Program-made: the position numbers and the translations under genes
Origin: Nocardioides sp. 1609
GTDB lineage: Bacteria > Actinomycetota > Actinomycetes > Propionibacteriales > Nocardioidaceae
DNA length: 64,000 nucleotides
Direction of reading: 5' to 3'
Assembly: GCF_004522105.1 (NCBI RefSeq)
Contig: NZ_SPUJ01000005.1
Span: forward strand, 372,001-436,000
Notes under the pieces: model-generated
The model's input: the letters and a program-made list of their open reading frames with translations, nothing else
Databases searched by the model: none
What the model was told of the DNA's origin: nothing
Part shown: in pieces, positions 45,388-54,613 of the stretch
Layout of the letters: each line of letters starts with the position of its first letter
Numbering within the stretch: the stretch's first letter is position 1

Positions 45388-46403
45388 CCTGGGCCGACCT
45401 GCTCACCGACCTCGTCGCCGGCCGCGACCTCTCGGCCGAGCAGACCGGGTGGGCGATGGGGGAGATCCTCGCCGGTGAGGCGACGCCGGCCCAGGTGGCC
45501 GGGTTCGCCGTCGCGCTGCGCGCCAAGGGCGAGACGAGCGAGGAGCTGGCCGGACTGGCCGACGCCATGTACGCGCGCCGGGTCCCGATCTCGGTCGAGG
45601 GCCGTCTCCTCGACGTCGTCGGCACCGGCGGCGACCGCTCCATGTCGGTCAACATCTCCACGATGGCCGCGATCGTCGCCGCCGGCGCCGGGGCGACCGT
45701 CGTCAAGCACGGCAACCGGTCGGCGTCCTCCCTGTCGGGCAGCGCCGACGTCCTGGAGGCGCTCGGCATCCGGCTCGACCTGCCCCCGGACCGCGTGGCC
45801 GCGGTCGCTGCCGAGGCCGGCATCACGTTCTGCTTCGCGGCCGCGTTCAACCCGGCGATGCGGCACACCGCCGCGCCGCGCCGCGAGCTCGGCATCGCCA
45901 CGACGTTCAACTACCTCGGCCCCCTGGCCAACCCGGCCCGCCCGGCCGCCTCGGCGATCGGCTGCGCCGACCTGCGGATGGCGCCGGTGATGGCCGGCGT
46001 CTTCGCGCGCCGCGGCGACGACGCGTGGGTGGTGCGCGGCGACGACGGCCTCGACGAGCTCACCACCACCACGACGTCCCGGGTCTGGGTGGTCACCGGC
46101 GGTGAGGTCACGACCGCCACCGTCGACCCGGCCGCCCACGGTCTCGCCCCGGCCACGACCGCCGACCTGCGCGGGGGCGACGCCGCCCACAACGCCGAGG
46201 TCGTGCGCCGCCTGCTCGCCGGCGACCCCGGTCCGGTGCGCGACGCCGTCGTCCTCAACGCCGGCGCCGCGCTCGCCGTCCACGAGGCGTCGGGCGCGGC
46301 GCTCGACGACGCGCTGGCCGCCGGGATGGTGCGGGCGGCCGCCGCGATCGACACCGGCGCCGCCCGGGCCACCCTCGACCGCTGGGTGGTCGCTGCCTCC
46401 TGA
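45384..46403 (+). CDS. trpD: Anthranilate phosphoribosyltransferase
   Basis: A 339-aa enzyme of tryptophan synthesis joining anthranilate with PRPP. Conserved blocks: [53 protein letters not shown] (PRPP and Mg2+), [13 protein letters not shown] and [12 protein letters not shown]. Other trp genes are not nearby, as for M. tuberculosis Rv2192c, which also sits beside ctaE. GTG 45384 overlaps the preceding stop. Confidence 0.97.
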   Translation: MTWADLLTDLVAGRDLSAEQTGWAMGEILAGEATPAQVAGFAVALRAKGETSEELAGLADAMYARRVPISVEGRLLDVVGTGGDRSMSVNISTMAAIVAAGAGATVVKHGNRSASSLSGSADVLEALGIRLDLPPDRVAAVAAEAGITFCFAAAFNPAMRHTAAPRRELGIATTFNYLGPLANPARPAASAIGCADLRMAPVMAGVFARRGDDAWVVRGDDGLDELTTTTTSRVWVVTGGEVTTATVDPAAHGLAPATTADLRGGDAAHNAEVVRRLLAGDPGPVRDAVVLNAGAALAVHEASGAALDDALAAGMVRAAAAIDTGAARATLDRWVVAAS

Positions 46404-46413
46404 CCGGGGCCTC

Positions 46414-49400
46414 CTAGCGCCTGGTCACCTTCAGCTTCGCGGTTCCCGTCGAGCCGGTGACCTGGGTGCCACCGCCGTAGACGGCCTTGACCGTGTGCCT
46501 GCCGACGGCGAGCCTCGGCAGCCTGAACACGATCGTCCCGGTGCCGACCGCCTTGGTGGCCACCTTGCGGGCCCCGTCGTAGATCGTCACCGTGCCGCCC
46601 GGCGCCGACAGCCCGGACACGGCGACCCGGATCGTCGCGGTCACCCGCTTCCTGGCCGGCGTCCTCGTGGCGCTGAGGGTCACCGCCGTCGTCGAGGCCA
46701 GCCTGGCCACGGCACGCGCGGCGGACGGCGCGGTTCCCGGTGACCACCCGGACGCCGTCGCGGTCACGACCACGTGCACCGAGCGCGCGGCGTCGGTCGC
46801 GGTCAGGGTGTAGGTCGACCGGGTCGCGCCGGCGATCGCCGTCCCGCCGCGGAACCACTGGTGGGCGAACCGGGGCGAGCCCGGCCAGGTGCCGGGGCCC
46901 GCCGTGAGCGTCTGGCCGACCCTCGGCGTGCCGGTGACGACGGGCGGGGCCGTCGCGACGAGCGTCGGCGGAGCCAGGACCGGGACGGGGGTGCTGCTCG
47001 CGGTCCCGTCCGCGTACCCGGTCCTCCTGGCGGTCTCGACGACGGTGAGGTCGTGGCCGAGGTCGGCGGCGGTGAGGACGTAGGTCGTCCGGGTGGCGCC
47101 GGCGACGGCGACGCCGTCGCGGTGCCACTGGCGGGTCACCGTGGGGGTCCCCGGCCAGGAGCCGGGGACGGCGGTCAGCGTGCGGCCCACGAACGGGTCG
47201 CCCTCGACGGCCGGGACCGTGGTCGCGACCAGGGCGTCGCCGTCGACGGCGAGGATCCCGCCGCTGCGCGACGTGGCGCTCCTGTAGCCCGTCAGCAGGC
47301 CGGTCGCCTCGACCGTGAGCTGTTTCGCCAGGTCGGTGCTGGTGACCGTGTACACCTCACCGGTGGCGCCGGTGATCTTCGTCGTGCCGCGGTACCACTG
47401 GTACGTCGTCGACTCCGCGACCGGGTCGAACGTCGGCGCCGAGGCCCGGAGCTCGGTCCCGACCCGACCGCTGCCGGAGATCGTCACGGGGGTGGCGACG
47501 GCGGGAGGGTCGATCACGACGAGCTCGCGCCACGGCGAGGACCCGAGGTCCTTGCCGGCCACGTCGAGCGCGGTCACCCGCCACTGCGCGGTGCCGGCCG
47601 CCAGGCCGCTGGTCGGCGCCCAGGCGGTCGCCCGGGTCGTGACCGTCTCGGCGACGGTGTTGGTCGGGTCGTTCGGCTTGCGCCGCTCGAACCGGTAGCT
47701 GGTCGCGCGGGCGTCCGGCAACCAGGTGAAGAGACCCCCGGTCGGCGCGACCACGGCCCCGGCCGCCGGTGCGGCGGCCGTGAGGGGGAAGCCCTCCATG
47801 CGGAAGGTCCGCACCGCGGACCAGTCGCCCTTGAGGCCCCTGGCGTCCACCCGGCGCACGCGCCAGGTGTAGTCGGTGGCGGAGACCGGGAACGGATCCG
47901 ACGGAGCCCACGAGACGTGCTTGGTGTTGGCGGTCGCGATCGGGGTGACGCTGCCGCCGGCGTACACCTCGACGTCGTAGGACGCCGCGAACGGCAGCGG
48001 TGCCCAGCCCAGCGTGTAGTCGGCGCCGAGGGCGGCTCCGAGCGCCGGGGTGAGCAGCGTCGGCACGGGCGAGCGCTTCTCGAACCGTCGGACCTCGCTC
48101 CAGACGGTCGGGTTGTTGCTGCCGTCGTTGGCCCGCACCCGCCAGTAGACGTAGCCCTCGGGGTAGGTGGCGCTGGGCGAGGTGAAGGAGGTCTCTTCGG
48201 TGGTGACCGACTCGATCGTGGTGGCGAAGGTCGGGCTGGTCGACGTCTGCACGGTGTAGGTGCGGGCCTCGGTCGCCGCGGGGGTGCGCAGCGACGAACC
48301 GGTGTCGGCGCCGGGGGCCCGGAGGGTGTCGAGCTCGGAGTCCCAGTCGAGGGTGACGTCGTCCGACACCAGGGCGTCGGCTGCCGGGGCCACGAGGGTG
48401 GGCGCGACCGACTTCTTGGCGAACGAGTGCCGGGCGTGGGCGATCGGCGCGCACGTCGTGCCGCAGGGCTGGACGACCCAGTAGTAGGCCGACCCGGCCT
48501 GGCTGTCGGGCAGGGTCTTGGTGAAGGTGTACAGCGGCTGGTCGAGCACCACGGGGGCACTCCGGAAGTCCGGGTGCAGGTTGGTCAGCTCACGGTCGTA
48601 GGCGACCGTAAGCCGGTAGGACGTCGCGCCGGGTGTCGGGTCCCAGGACAGCGCCGGCGTCTGGCGCAGGTCGACGCAGGTCGCCGGGATGACCGCGGTG
48701 CACGCGTCCGGCGCACCGGCGTCCGGGAAGGCGGCGGTGCCCGTGATCGAGGTGGCCTGCCCGGTCACCGAGTCGACCGTGAGGCCGGTGCCGGCGACGG
48801 TCGGCGCGGGGGGCTCGTAGTGGAAGCCGGCGGCCGGCTGGCCGATGAGGTCGGTGACCGGGGCGGCCGCTCCGCCCTCGTCGGTGGCGCGCACCTGCCA
48901 CAGGTAGTCGCCCGCGGCGCTCGGCCCGCAGCCGTCGGGGGTGCTGGGGGCATAGGTGGTGTGGACGGTCACGGCGGTGCACACCGGCTGCCCGGGGTCG
49001 TCGGCCGCGTAGAGGACCACCGTGTACTTGCTCGCCCGCTCGATCGCCGTCCACTCGAAGAAGAACGGCGTCGCGGGGTCCGTCGGGCCGACCGGGTGCA
49101 GCAGGGTGGGCTGGTGCGGCCAGGCGCGGCGGAACCGCCACGGCGTGACCGGCCACGGCGCGGCGTTGCCGCTCGCGTCGACCGCCCGCACCCGCCAGAA
49201 GTACTCGTCGTTCGGCAGGGTCGTGGTCGGGGACCACTGCGTCGCGACGACGCCGGTCGGGTTCGCCACGGTCGTGAGGAAGCCGTCGTCGGTGCTGACC
49301 TGCAGCTGGTACGTGGCGGCGCCCGGCACGGGCTCCCAGTCCAGGACGACGTCGCGGACCGCGGCGTCGAAGCCGTCGACCGGCGCCGTGCGCACGACCG

Positions 49401-50082
49401 GCGGGAGACCGTCGACGACGTACGGGCTCGACGCGGTCCACGGGGTGGCGTAGCCCGACGTCAGCTCGGCCCGCACCCGCCAGAAGTACGTCCCGGCCGA
49501 CTGGTAGCCGGTGAGGTAGGCCGCGGTCGTCTTCTGGGTGCGGGTCGCGAAGCCGGCGACGGCGGTGTCCACGAACTGCGGGTCAGGACCGACCTGGATC
49601 GTGTACGACGTCGCGCCGGGCACCGGCTCCCAGGTGAAGTACGGGGTCTCCGGGGCCTGGAAGTGCCGGTCGGCCTCCGGGCGCAGCGGCACCGGCGCGG
49701 CCGTCGTGGCCGGGGTGAAGGCGCCGACCGAGTAGGTGCCGGTCTCCGCGCCCTTGGCGCGCACCCGCCAGTGGACCGTCCCCGCGGGCAGCTGCACGGT
49801 GGGCACGTACTGCACGTTGGCGGTCGACACGACCGAGCCGATCCGGCCCGCCGCGGTGAACTCCGCCGTGCGGGACAGCTCGACGTCGTAGCCGGTGGCG
49901 CCGGTGACGCGGTCCCAGGCCAGCACCGGGTTGACGGCGTCGCTGGCCCGCAGGTTCGACGGCGGGTCGAGCGCGGCGGCCGGGCCCGGCGCACCGGTGG
50001 CGACGAGTCCGGCGCCGACGACGAGTCCGGCGAGCAGGGTCGCGAGGCGCACCCGGGCGCGTGGCTTCGAGGGGTGGTGCAT
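46414..50082 (-). CDS. Large secreted protein with Fn3-like and Ig-like repeats
   Basis: A 1222-aa exported protein (signal RLATLLAGLVVGAGLVATGAPGPAAA, cleavage near 37). The body has eight or so Fn3-like units marked by WEPVPGATSYTIQV, YFWRVRA, WRVRA and VVWSEVRRF patterns (about 40-810), three units of the WYRGTTKITGATGEVYTVTSTDL type (about 870-1125) and a C-terminal Ig-like domain (TVTIYDGARKVATKAVGTG). There is no LPXTG or C-terminal anchor helix, so it may be released or bind the wall non-covalently. It interrupts the trpD-to-exonuclease neighbourhood. ATG 50082 has GGGAGA upstream. Enzymatic function is not evident; adhesion is a guess. Confidence 0.88.
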   Translation of the reverse strand: MHHPSKPRARVRLATLLAGLVVGAGLVATGAPGPAAALDPPSNLRASDAVNPVLAWDRVTGATGYDVELSRTAEFTAAGRIGSVVSTANVQYVPTVQLPAGTVHWRVRAKGAETGTYSVGAFTPATTAAPVPLRPEADRHFQAPETPYFTWEPVPGATSYTIQVGPDPQFVDTAVAGFATRTQKTTAAYLTGYQSAGTYFWRVRAELTSGYATPWTASSPYVVDGLPPVVRTAPVDGFDAAVRDVVLDWEPVPGAATYQLQVSTDDGFLTTVANPTGVVATQWSPTTTLPNDEYFWRVRAVDASGNAAPWPVTPWRFRRAWPHQPTLLHPVGPTDPATPFFFEWTAIERASKYTVVLYAADDPGQPVCTAVTVHTTYAPSTPDGCGPSAAGDYLWQVRATDEGGAAAPVTDLIGQPAAGFHYEPPAPTVAGTGLTVDSVTGQATSITGTAAFPDAGAPDACTAVIPATCVDLRQTPALSWDPTPGATSYRLTVAYDRELTNLHPDFRSAPVVLDQPLYTFTKTLPDSQAGSAYYWVVQPCGTTCAPIAHARHSFAKKSVAPTLVAPAADALVSDDVTLDWDSELDTLRAPGADTGSSLRTPAATEARTYTVQTSTSPTFATTIESVTTEETSFTSPSATYPEGYVYWRVRANDGSNNPTVWSEVRRFEKRSPVPTLLTPALGAALGADYTLGWAPLPFAASYDVEVYAGGSVTPIATANTKHVSWAPSDPFPVSATDYTWRVRRVDARGLKGDWSAVRTFRMEGFPLTAAAPAAGAVVAPTGGLFTWLPDARATSYRFERRKPNDPTNTVAETVTTRATAWAPTSGLAAGTAQWRVTALDVAGKDLGSSPWRELVVIDPPAVATPVTISGSGRVGTELRASAPTFDPVAESTTYQWYRGTTKITGATGEVYTVTSTDLAKQLTVEATGLLTGYRSATSRSGGILAVDGDALVATTVPAVEGDPFVGRTLTAVPGSWPGTPTVTRQWHRDGVAVAGATRTTYVLTAADLGHDLTVVETARRTGYADGTASSTPVPVLAPPTLVATAPPVVTGTPRVGQTLTAGPGTWPGSPRFAHQWFRGGTAIAGATRSTYTLTATDAARSVHVVVTATASGWSPGTAPSAARAVARLASTTAVTLSATRTPARKRVTATIRVAVSGLSAPGGTVTIYDGARKVATKAVGTGTIVFRLPRLAVGRHTVKAVYGGGTQVTGSTGTAKLKVTRR

Positions 50083-50166
50083 GGTGCGGTCTCCCGGGGT
50101 CGGCGGCGACCCGCCGATGCGGGGCATCGGGAGCCTCGGCTTCCCGGAGGCGGGACTTGAGCGCCC

Positions 50167-50778
50167 TCAGAGGTCGAGCACGTACTCCTGGCCGTTGCGG
50201 CGGAAGCCGACGCGGTCGTAGTAGGCACCGACCATGCCCGGCGGCGACAGCACGTGGCGGAAGCCGAGCGTGGTCAGGACACCGCTGTCGCGCCACACGA
50301 ACTCGCCCGGGGTGAAGTCGCGGTAGCGGGGAGTCACGTAGTCGAGCCGGACCCGGGCCACGTCGCCGTCGGCGTCGAGCAGGACGACGCCGACCGCCTC
50401 GTCGCCCCGCAGGACGACGAAGGCGTGGTCGCGCTCCGCTGCGTCGCTGCGGACGAAGTCGGGCTGGAACCGGGTGATGTCGTCGGCGTGCAGGGTCAGC
50501 AGGTGGCGCAGGTAGGCGTCGTCGCGACCGACCTCGACCACCTGGAAGACCGCGTCGTCGTGCCGCTCGCGCTGCAGCCTCACGAGGAACCAGATGTTGA
50601 TGGCGCACAGCACGGCGTTCATGCCGACCATCGGCCAGACCTCGAGCAGAGCGTTGAAGACCAGCAGGATCACGCACGCGACGAGGTTCAGGGCGCGGAA
50701 GCGCAGCACCCGTGCCTGCAGCAGCGAGAAGACGAGCAGGGCGCTTCCGCCCCACCCCAGGATGTCCAGCCAGCTCAT
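50167..50778 (-). CDS. YgjV-like membrane domain fused to a GNAT-like C-terminus
   Basis: A 203-aa protein. The first 75 residues carry three short hydrophobic helices (LDILGWGGSALLVFSLLQA, ALNLVACVILLVFNALLEVW, MNAVLCAINIWFLVRL) as in YgjV inner-membrane proteins. The rest (residues 85-203) looks like an acyltransferase-type alpha/beta domain with YYDRVGFRRNGQEYVLDL at the end. No CoA-binding RxxGxG/A loop is visible. Function unknown. Confidence 0.8.
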   Translation of the reverse strand: MSWLDILGWGGSALLVFSLLQARVLRFRALNLVACVILLVFNALLEVWPMVGMNAVLCAINIWFLVRLQRERHDDAVFQVVEVGRDDAYLRHLLTLHADDITRFQPDFVRSDAAERDHAFVVLRGDEAVGVVLLDADGDVARVRLDYVTPRYRDFTPGEFVWRDSGVLTTLGFRHVLSPPGMVGAYYDRVGFRRNGQEYVLDL

Positions 50779-50886
50779 CGCGGCAGGCTAGTGGCTGGTC
50801 CAGCCGTCTCGACACGCGCGGTCCCGACCGGGTCCCTCGGCCAGGCTCGCTCGGTCACCGGTGGCCGGCCGGACCTCGTGCCCGGG

Positions 50887-51165
50887 TCAGTCCAGCCCGA
50901 GGGAGAAAGCCGACTCGAGGTCGTGGCGCGAGTAGGCCCGGAACGCGATGTGGGTCTCGGTCTCGCGGACGCCGGAGACCTTGTTGACCCGGTCGGCGAC
51001 GACGGCGGCGACGTCGTCGTGGTGGCGGACCCGCACCATCACGATGAGGTCGATCTGACCGGTCACGGAGTAGACCTCGGTGACCCCCTCGAGGGAGGCG
51101 ATCGCCTCGGCGACCTCCGGGATCCGGTCGACCTCGGCCTTCACGAACACGATGGCGGTGATCAC
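50887..51165 (-). CDS. Stand-alone Lrp/AsnC ligand-binding (RAM) domain protein
   Basis: A 92-aa protein consisting only of the RAM/AsnC effector fold (ITAIVFVKAEVDRIPEVAEAIASLEGVTEVYSVTGQIDLIVMVRV). No DNA-binding helix is present. Such proteins form oligomers binding amino acids and modulate full-length Lrp regulators. Close to the exonuclease/UvrC-like gene, 25 bp upstream of its stop. The effector is unknown. Confidence 0.92.
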   Translation of the reverse strand: MITAIVFVKAEVDRIPEVAEAIASLEGVTEVYSVTGQIDLIVMVRVRHHDDVAAVVADRVNKVSGVRETETHIAFRAYSRHDLESAFSLGLD

Positions 51166-51190
51166 GGCCCCACCCTAGTGCGCGGGTGCG

Positions 51191-52942
51191 TCAGGCCGGC
51201 TCGAACGGCGCCGGCTCGACGAGGTGCCGGGCGAGCTGACGGGTGGCGCCCGAGACCGGGCAGGTCCACTCGCCGTCGATGTCGACCAGGCGCAGCCCCG
51301 GCGCCTCGAGCCAGCGCAGCACCCGCTCGGTCTCGGCGGCCGTCGCGGCCGGGGTCGGGCCCGGGGTGCCGGACGGCGCGAGCACGGTCTCGGCGGTCGC
51401 GCACAGCTGGGCGACGTAGGTGTGGGCGTCGGAGCCGGCTGGGATGACGCCGGCGGCGGCGAGCCGGCCGTAGCGGACGACGTGGACGGCCCAGCGGCCG
51501 TCGTCCTCGCGGCGGGTGGCGACCACCTCCGGGCAGTGGGTCAGCGAGGTGAGCCGCTGGGTGCGCGCCGCCGCCCGCACGAAGGCCGCCAACCGGTCGC
51601 GGTGGACGCCGGCCTCCTCGAACCGCTCCTCGGCGGCCAGCGCGGCCATCTTGGCGTTAACCGCCTCGACGACGTCGTCGGGTCGCTGCAGCAGCGTCTC
51701 GCGCAGCCGGCGGACGACGGCTGCGTAGGTGTGCTCGTCGACGCTGCCGTCGCACGGCGACAGGCACCGGCCCATCTCGGCCAGCACGCAGGCCGTGCGC
51801 GAGGGACGCCGGGCGAGGCGGTCGGAGCACTGCCGGACCGGGAAGGTGTCGTGCAGCGCCGCCAGGCAGCGCTCGGCCGCCCCGCGGGAGCCGAAGGGCC
51901 CCAGGTAGTCGGCCTCGTCGTCGAGCACCTTGGTGACCAGCGAGAGGCGCGGCCACGGCTCCCGGGTGAGCTTGACGAAGGTGACCTTCTCGGGATGGCG
52001 CGAGCGCCGGTTGTAGGACGGCTTGTGCTGCGCGATCAGCCGCAGCTCGCGGACCTCGGCCTCCAGGGGGGTCGCGCACTCGATCGCGGTCACGTGGGAG
52101 GCCAGCCGCACCATCTCGCCCATCCGCGACCGGGTCTCGGAGGCGGTGAAGTAGGACCGGACGCGGGTGCGGACGTCGCGGGAGGTGCCGACGTAGAGGA
52201 CCCGGTCGGCGTCGTCCTTGAACAGGTAGACGCCGGGGGAGTGCGGGAGCCCGTCGGCCAGGTGCCGCTTCCTGCGCTGCGCGGAGGTGACGCGCGAGGA
52301 GAACGTCTGCAGCTCCTCGAGGGTCTGCACCCCGAGGGCGCCGACCCGCTCCATCAGCCCGTGCAGGACGTCGACGGTGGCGCGGGCGTCGGACAGGGCG
52401 CGGTGGTTGGGGGTCGTGCTCGAGCGGAACGCCTTGGCCAGCGAGGAGAGCTTGCAGTTGGGGGCGTCGTCGCGGGTGATCACGCGGCGGGCCAGCACGG
52501 CGGTGTCGACCACCTCGAACGCCGGCCACGGGCGCCCCTGCTCCTGCGCGAAGTGCTTGAGGAACCCCACGTCGAACGGCGCGTTGTGGGCCACCAGCAC
52601 GCAGCCGGCCGCGAACTCCAGGAACGCCGGCAGCACCGACTCGATCGGCGGCGCGTCGGAGACCATCGAGTTGCTGATGCCGGTGAGCACGGCGATGAAC
52701 GCCGGGATCTCGGTGTGCGGGTTGACCAGGGTCTGGAACTCGCCGAGCACCTCGCCACCGCGGACCTTGACCGCGCCGACCTCGGTGATCCGCGACCCGG
52801 CCTGCGCCGACCCGCCGGTCGTCTCCAGGTCGACCACGCAGAACGTGATCTGGGCCAGGGACCGGCCCAGCTCGTCGAAGCTGCGCTGCGCCTCCCACCG
52901 CGGGTCGGCTCGACCCGTCCGGGCCGGCATGGTCGTGCTCAT
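51191..52942 (-). CDS. DEDD exonuclease fused to UvrC-like GIY-YIG endonuclease
   Basis: A 583-aa protein. The N-terminal DnaQ/pol III epsilon-like exonuclease (about 30-200) has D38 and E40 in FCVVDLETTGG and the HNAPFDVGFL and HRALSDARATVDVL motifs. A UvrC-type GIY-YIG domain starts near 245 (SPGVYLFKDDADRVLYVGTSRDVRTRVRSYF), followed by a Cys-containing linker and UvrB-binding-like region (NAKMAALAAEERFEEAGVHRDRL). Homologous to M. tuberculosis Rv2191 by domain order and neighbourhood. Probably DNA repair; the natural substrate is unproven. The start ATG 52942 is the first before the exonuclease domain. Confidence 0.93.
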   Translation of the reverse strand: MSTTMPARTGRADPRWEAQRSFDELGRSLAQITFCVVDLETTGGSAQAGSRITEVGAVKVRGGEVLGEFQTLVNPHTEIPAFIAVLTGISNSMVSDAPPIESVLPAFLEFAAGCVLVAHNAPFDVGFLKHFAQEQGRPWPAFEVVDTAVLARRVITRDDAPNCKLSSLAKAFRSSTTPNHRALSDARATVDVLHGLMERVGALGVQTLEELQTFSSRVTSAQRRKRHLADGLPHSPGVYLFKDDADRVLYVGTSRDVRTRVRSYFTASETRSRMGEMVRLASHVTAIECATPLEAEVRELRLIAQHKPSYNRRSRHPEKVTFVKLTREPWPRLSLVTKVLDDEADYLGPFGSRGAAERCLAALHDTFPVRQCSDRLARRPSRTACVLAEMGRCLSPCDGSVDEHTYAAVVRRLRETLLQRPDDVVEAVNAKMAALAAEERFEEAGVHRDRLAAFVRAAARTQRLTSLTHCPEVVATRREDDGRWAVHVVRYGRLAAAGVIPAGSDAHTYVAQLCATAETVLAPSGTPGPTPAATAAETERVLRWLEAPGLRLVDIDGEWTCPVSGATRQLARHLVEPAPFEPA

Positions 52943-53044
52943 GCCACCGCACGCTAGGCGGGGCCACCGACAATCCCCGGGCGACACACGGACCCGGAGG
53001 CGTCCCGGGCAGAACTGTCCCCACGTCCTGCCACCGTCCTTCCC

Positions 53045-53260
53045 ATGACGACACGAATCGACTGTGACTCCTGCGTGGTCCGCGGGCTGGCGTGCCACGA
53101 CTGCGTGGTCACGGTGCTGCTCGGGCCACCTCCCGAGCTCGCCGAGCTGACCATCGACGACGACGAGCGACGCGCGCTCGACGTCCTGGCCGGCGGTGGC
53201 CTGGTGCCCCCGCTGCGCCTGGTCCGCCCGGTGAGCGGGCCCGAGGTCGAGTCCGCCTGA
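53045..53260 (+). CDS. Small four-cysteine protein
   Basis: A 71-aa protein. Cys7, Cys10, Cys17 and Cys20 (CDSCVVRGLACHDC) form two CxxC motifs suggesting zinc or disulfide binding, and the rest is short and amphipathic. Related small proteins occur next to NlpC/P60 genes in actinobacteria. No function can be assigned. Divergent from the exonuclease/UvrC gene. Confidence 0.8.
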   Translation: MTTRIDCDSCVVRGLACHDCVVTVLLGPPPELAELTIDDDERRALDVLAGGGLVPPLRLVRPVSGPEVESA

Positions 53261-53409
53261 CCGGGTCGGATCCGCGCCGATCTGTGACGCGTGTGACGGG
53301 TGTGACACGCCACGCCACCATGTGGGCGGATTTTTGGCGGGGCCGCGAGCACCGGTCTACGGTGATCGCTCAGGCGTTCGTGGAAGTGGGTCCACCAGGT
53401 CCCGCGCGG

Positions 53410-53578
53410 ACGCCACGCTGAGTCCCCGTCGTACACGCCCGTCGTGTGCCCAGGGGAGCCGGGGAACCAACTCTTCTGGGGTGAATCCTCTGCAAGGCGG
53501 CTGGTCCCACGGGATCGACCGAGGAGCAGGGGTAGGGCAGGTCGTGCCCGAATCCGTCAGCTCACCCGGTAGGCGTAC
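53410..53578 (+). ncRNA. c-di-AMP riboswitch (ydaO-yuaA type)
   Basis: The leader of the NlpC/P60 gene carries the conserved ydaO elements in order: GCTGAGTCCCCGTC (about 53417), GAGCCGGGGAACCAA (53456-53470), GGGGTGAATCC (53478-53488), CCCGAATCCGTCAGC (53547-53561) and ACCCGGTAGGCGTA (53564-53577). This class binds cyclic di-AMP and in actinobacteria commonly controls cell-wall hydrolases such as rpf and NlpC/P60, switching them off when c-di-AMP is high. It accounts for the 341-bp gap between the small Cys protein and the hydrolase. Confidence 0.9.
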
Positions 53579-53601
53579 GACTGCAAAGGAAACGCCGCGT
53601 A

Positions 53602-54594
53602 GTGACCAACCCACGCCGGGTGCGCCTCAGCGCCATGGTCTCCGGACTCGCGCTCGTCGCGACCGCCGGCCTCGTCACCAGCTCGCCGGCCCAGGCCGAG
53701 CCCGACATCGACGACGTGCAGACGCGCGTCGACACCCTCTTCCACGAGGCCGAGCAGGCCCAGGAGAGGTATCACGACGCCACGATCGAGCTCGACGAGC
53801 TGCAGGACGACCTCGACTCGCTCGAGGCCGACCAGCGCGCCGCCCAGAAGTCGCTCGACGGCGTCCGCACCGACGCCCGCGAGAGCATCCTGCGTCAGTA
53901 CACCGGGGGCGGCAACGACCTCGGTGCCGTGACCGAGGTCGTGACCGCCGGCGACGCCGGGGCCTTCCTCGACCGCCTGTCGACGATGTCGTCCTACCAG
54001 GACCTCCAGGACGGCGTGTTCGACGACTACGCCACCGGCCTGGAGGCGCTGGACATCCGCCGCGACGCCGTCCAGAAGCGCGTCGACCAGGTCGCCGAGA
54101 TCGAGGCCGACCTGGCCGAGGACAAGGAGATCGTCGACGACAAGCTCGCCGACGCCGAGGCTCTCCTCGACCGTCTCAAGGAGGAGGAGCGCGAGGCGAT
54201 CCTCTCCCGCGGCAGCGACCGCGTCCCCTCCGACGTCCCGGTCTCCGGCCGGGCCACCGCCGCCGTGAACTACGCGCTGGCGCAGGTCGGCGACTCCTAC
54301 GTCTACGGCGCCGCGGGTCCCAGCGCCTTCGACTGCTCGGGCCTGACCATGATGGCCTGGGCCCAGGCCGGCGTCGGCCTGCCGCACTCCTCGAGCGCCC
54401 AGTACTCCTCCGGCGCGCGGGTCGCGGTCTCCGACCTGCAGGCGGGCGACCTGGTCTTCTACTACAGCCCGATCAGCCACGTCGGCATGTACATCGGCAA
54501 CGGCATGATCGTCCACGCCGCCAACCCCGGCGCGGGCGTCAAGATCTCCCCGCTCAACGAGATGCCCTACGTCGGCGCGGTCCGGCCCGGCTGA
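53602..54594 (+). CDS. NlpC/P60 peptidoglycan endopeptidase (RipC-like)
   Basis: A 330-aa secreted C40 peptidase. The signal peptide (VSGLALVATAGLVTSSPAQA) is followed by a coiled coil (about 35-205, DDVQTRVDTLFHEAEQAQERYHDATIELDELQDDLDSLE) and a catalytic domain (210-330) with C245 (FDCSGLTMM) and H293 (ISHVGMYIG). It cleaves the D-iGlu-DAP stem bond of peptidoglycan. It is downstream of a c-di-AMP riboswitch. GTG 53602 is at the frame start, and AAAGGA lies 15 bp upstream. Homologous position to Rv2190c. Confidence 0.96.
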   Translation: MTNPRRVRLSAMVSGLALVATAGLVTSSPAQAEPDIDDVQTRVDTLFHEAEQAQERYHDATIELDELQDDLDSLEADQRAAQKSLDGVRTDARESILRQYTGGGNDLGAVTEVVTAGDAGAFLDRLSTMSSYQDLQDGVFDDYATGLEALDIRRDAVQKRVDQVAEIEADLAEDKEIVDDKLADAEALLDRLKEEEREAILSRGSDRVPSDVPVSGRATAAVNYALAQVGDSYVYGAAGPSAFDCSGLTMMAWAQAGVGLPHSSSAQYSSGARVAVSDLQAGDLVFYYSPISHVGMYIGNGMIVHAANPGAGVKISPLNEMPYVGAVRPG

Positions 54595-54613
54595 TCCGCT
54601 GACCGAGCACGCC

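Noticed and set aside
46774..50160. A 1128-codon open frame on the plus strand opposite the Fn3-like gene
   Set aside because: The minus-strand frame has signal peptide, repeat units and a ribosome binding site; the plus frame is Arg/Gly/Val low complexity.
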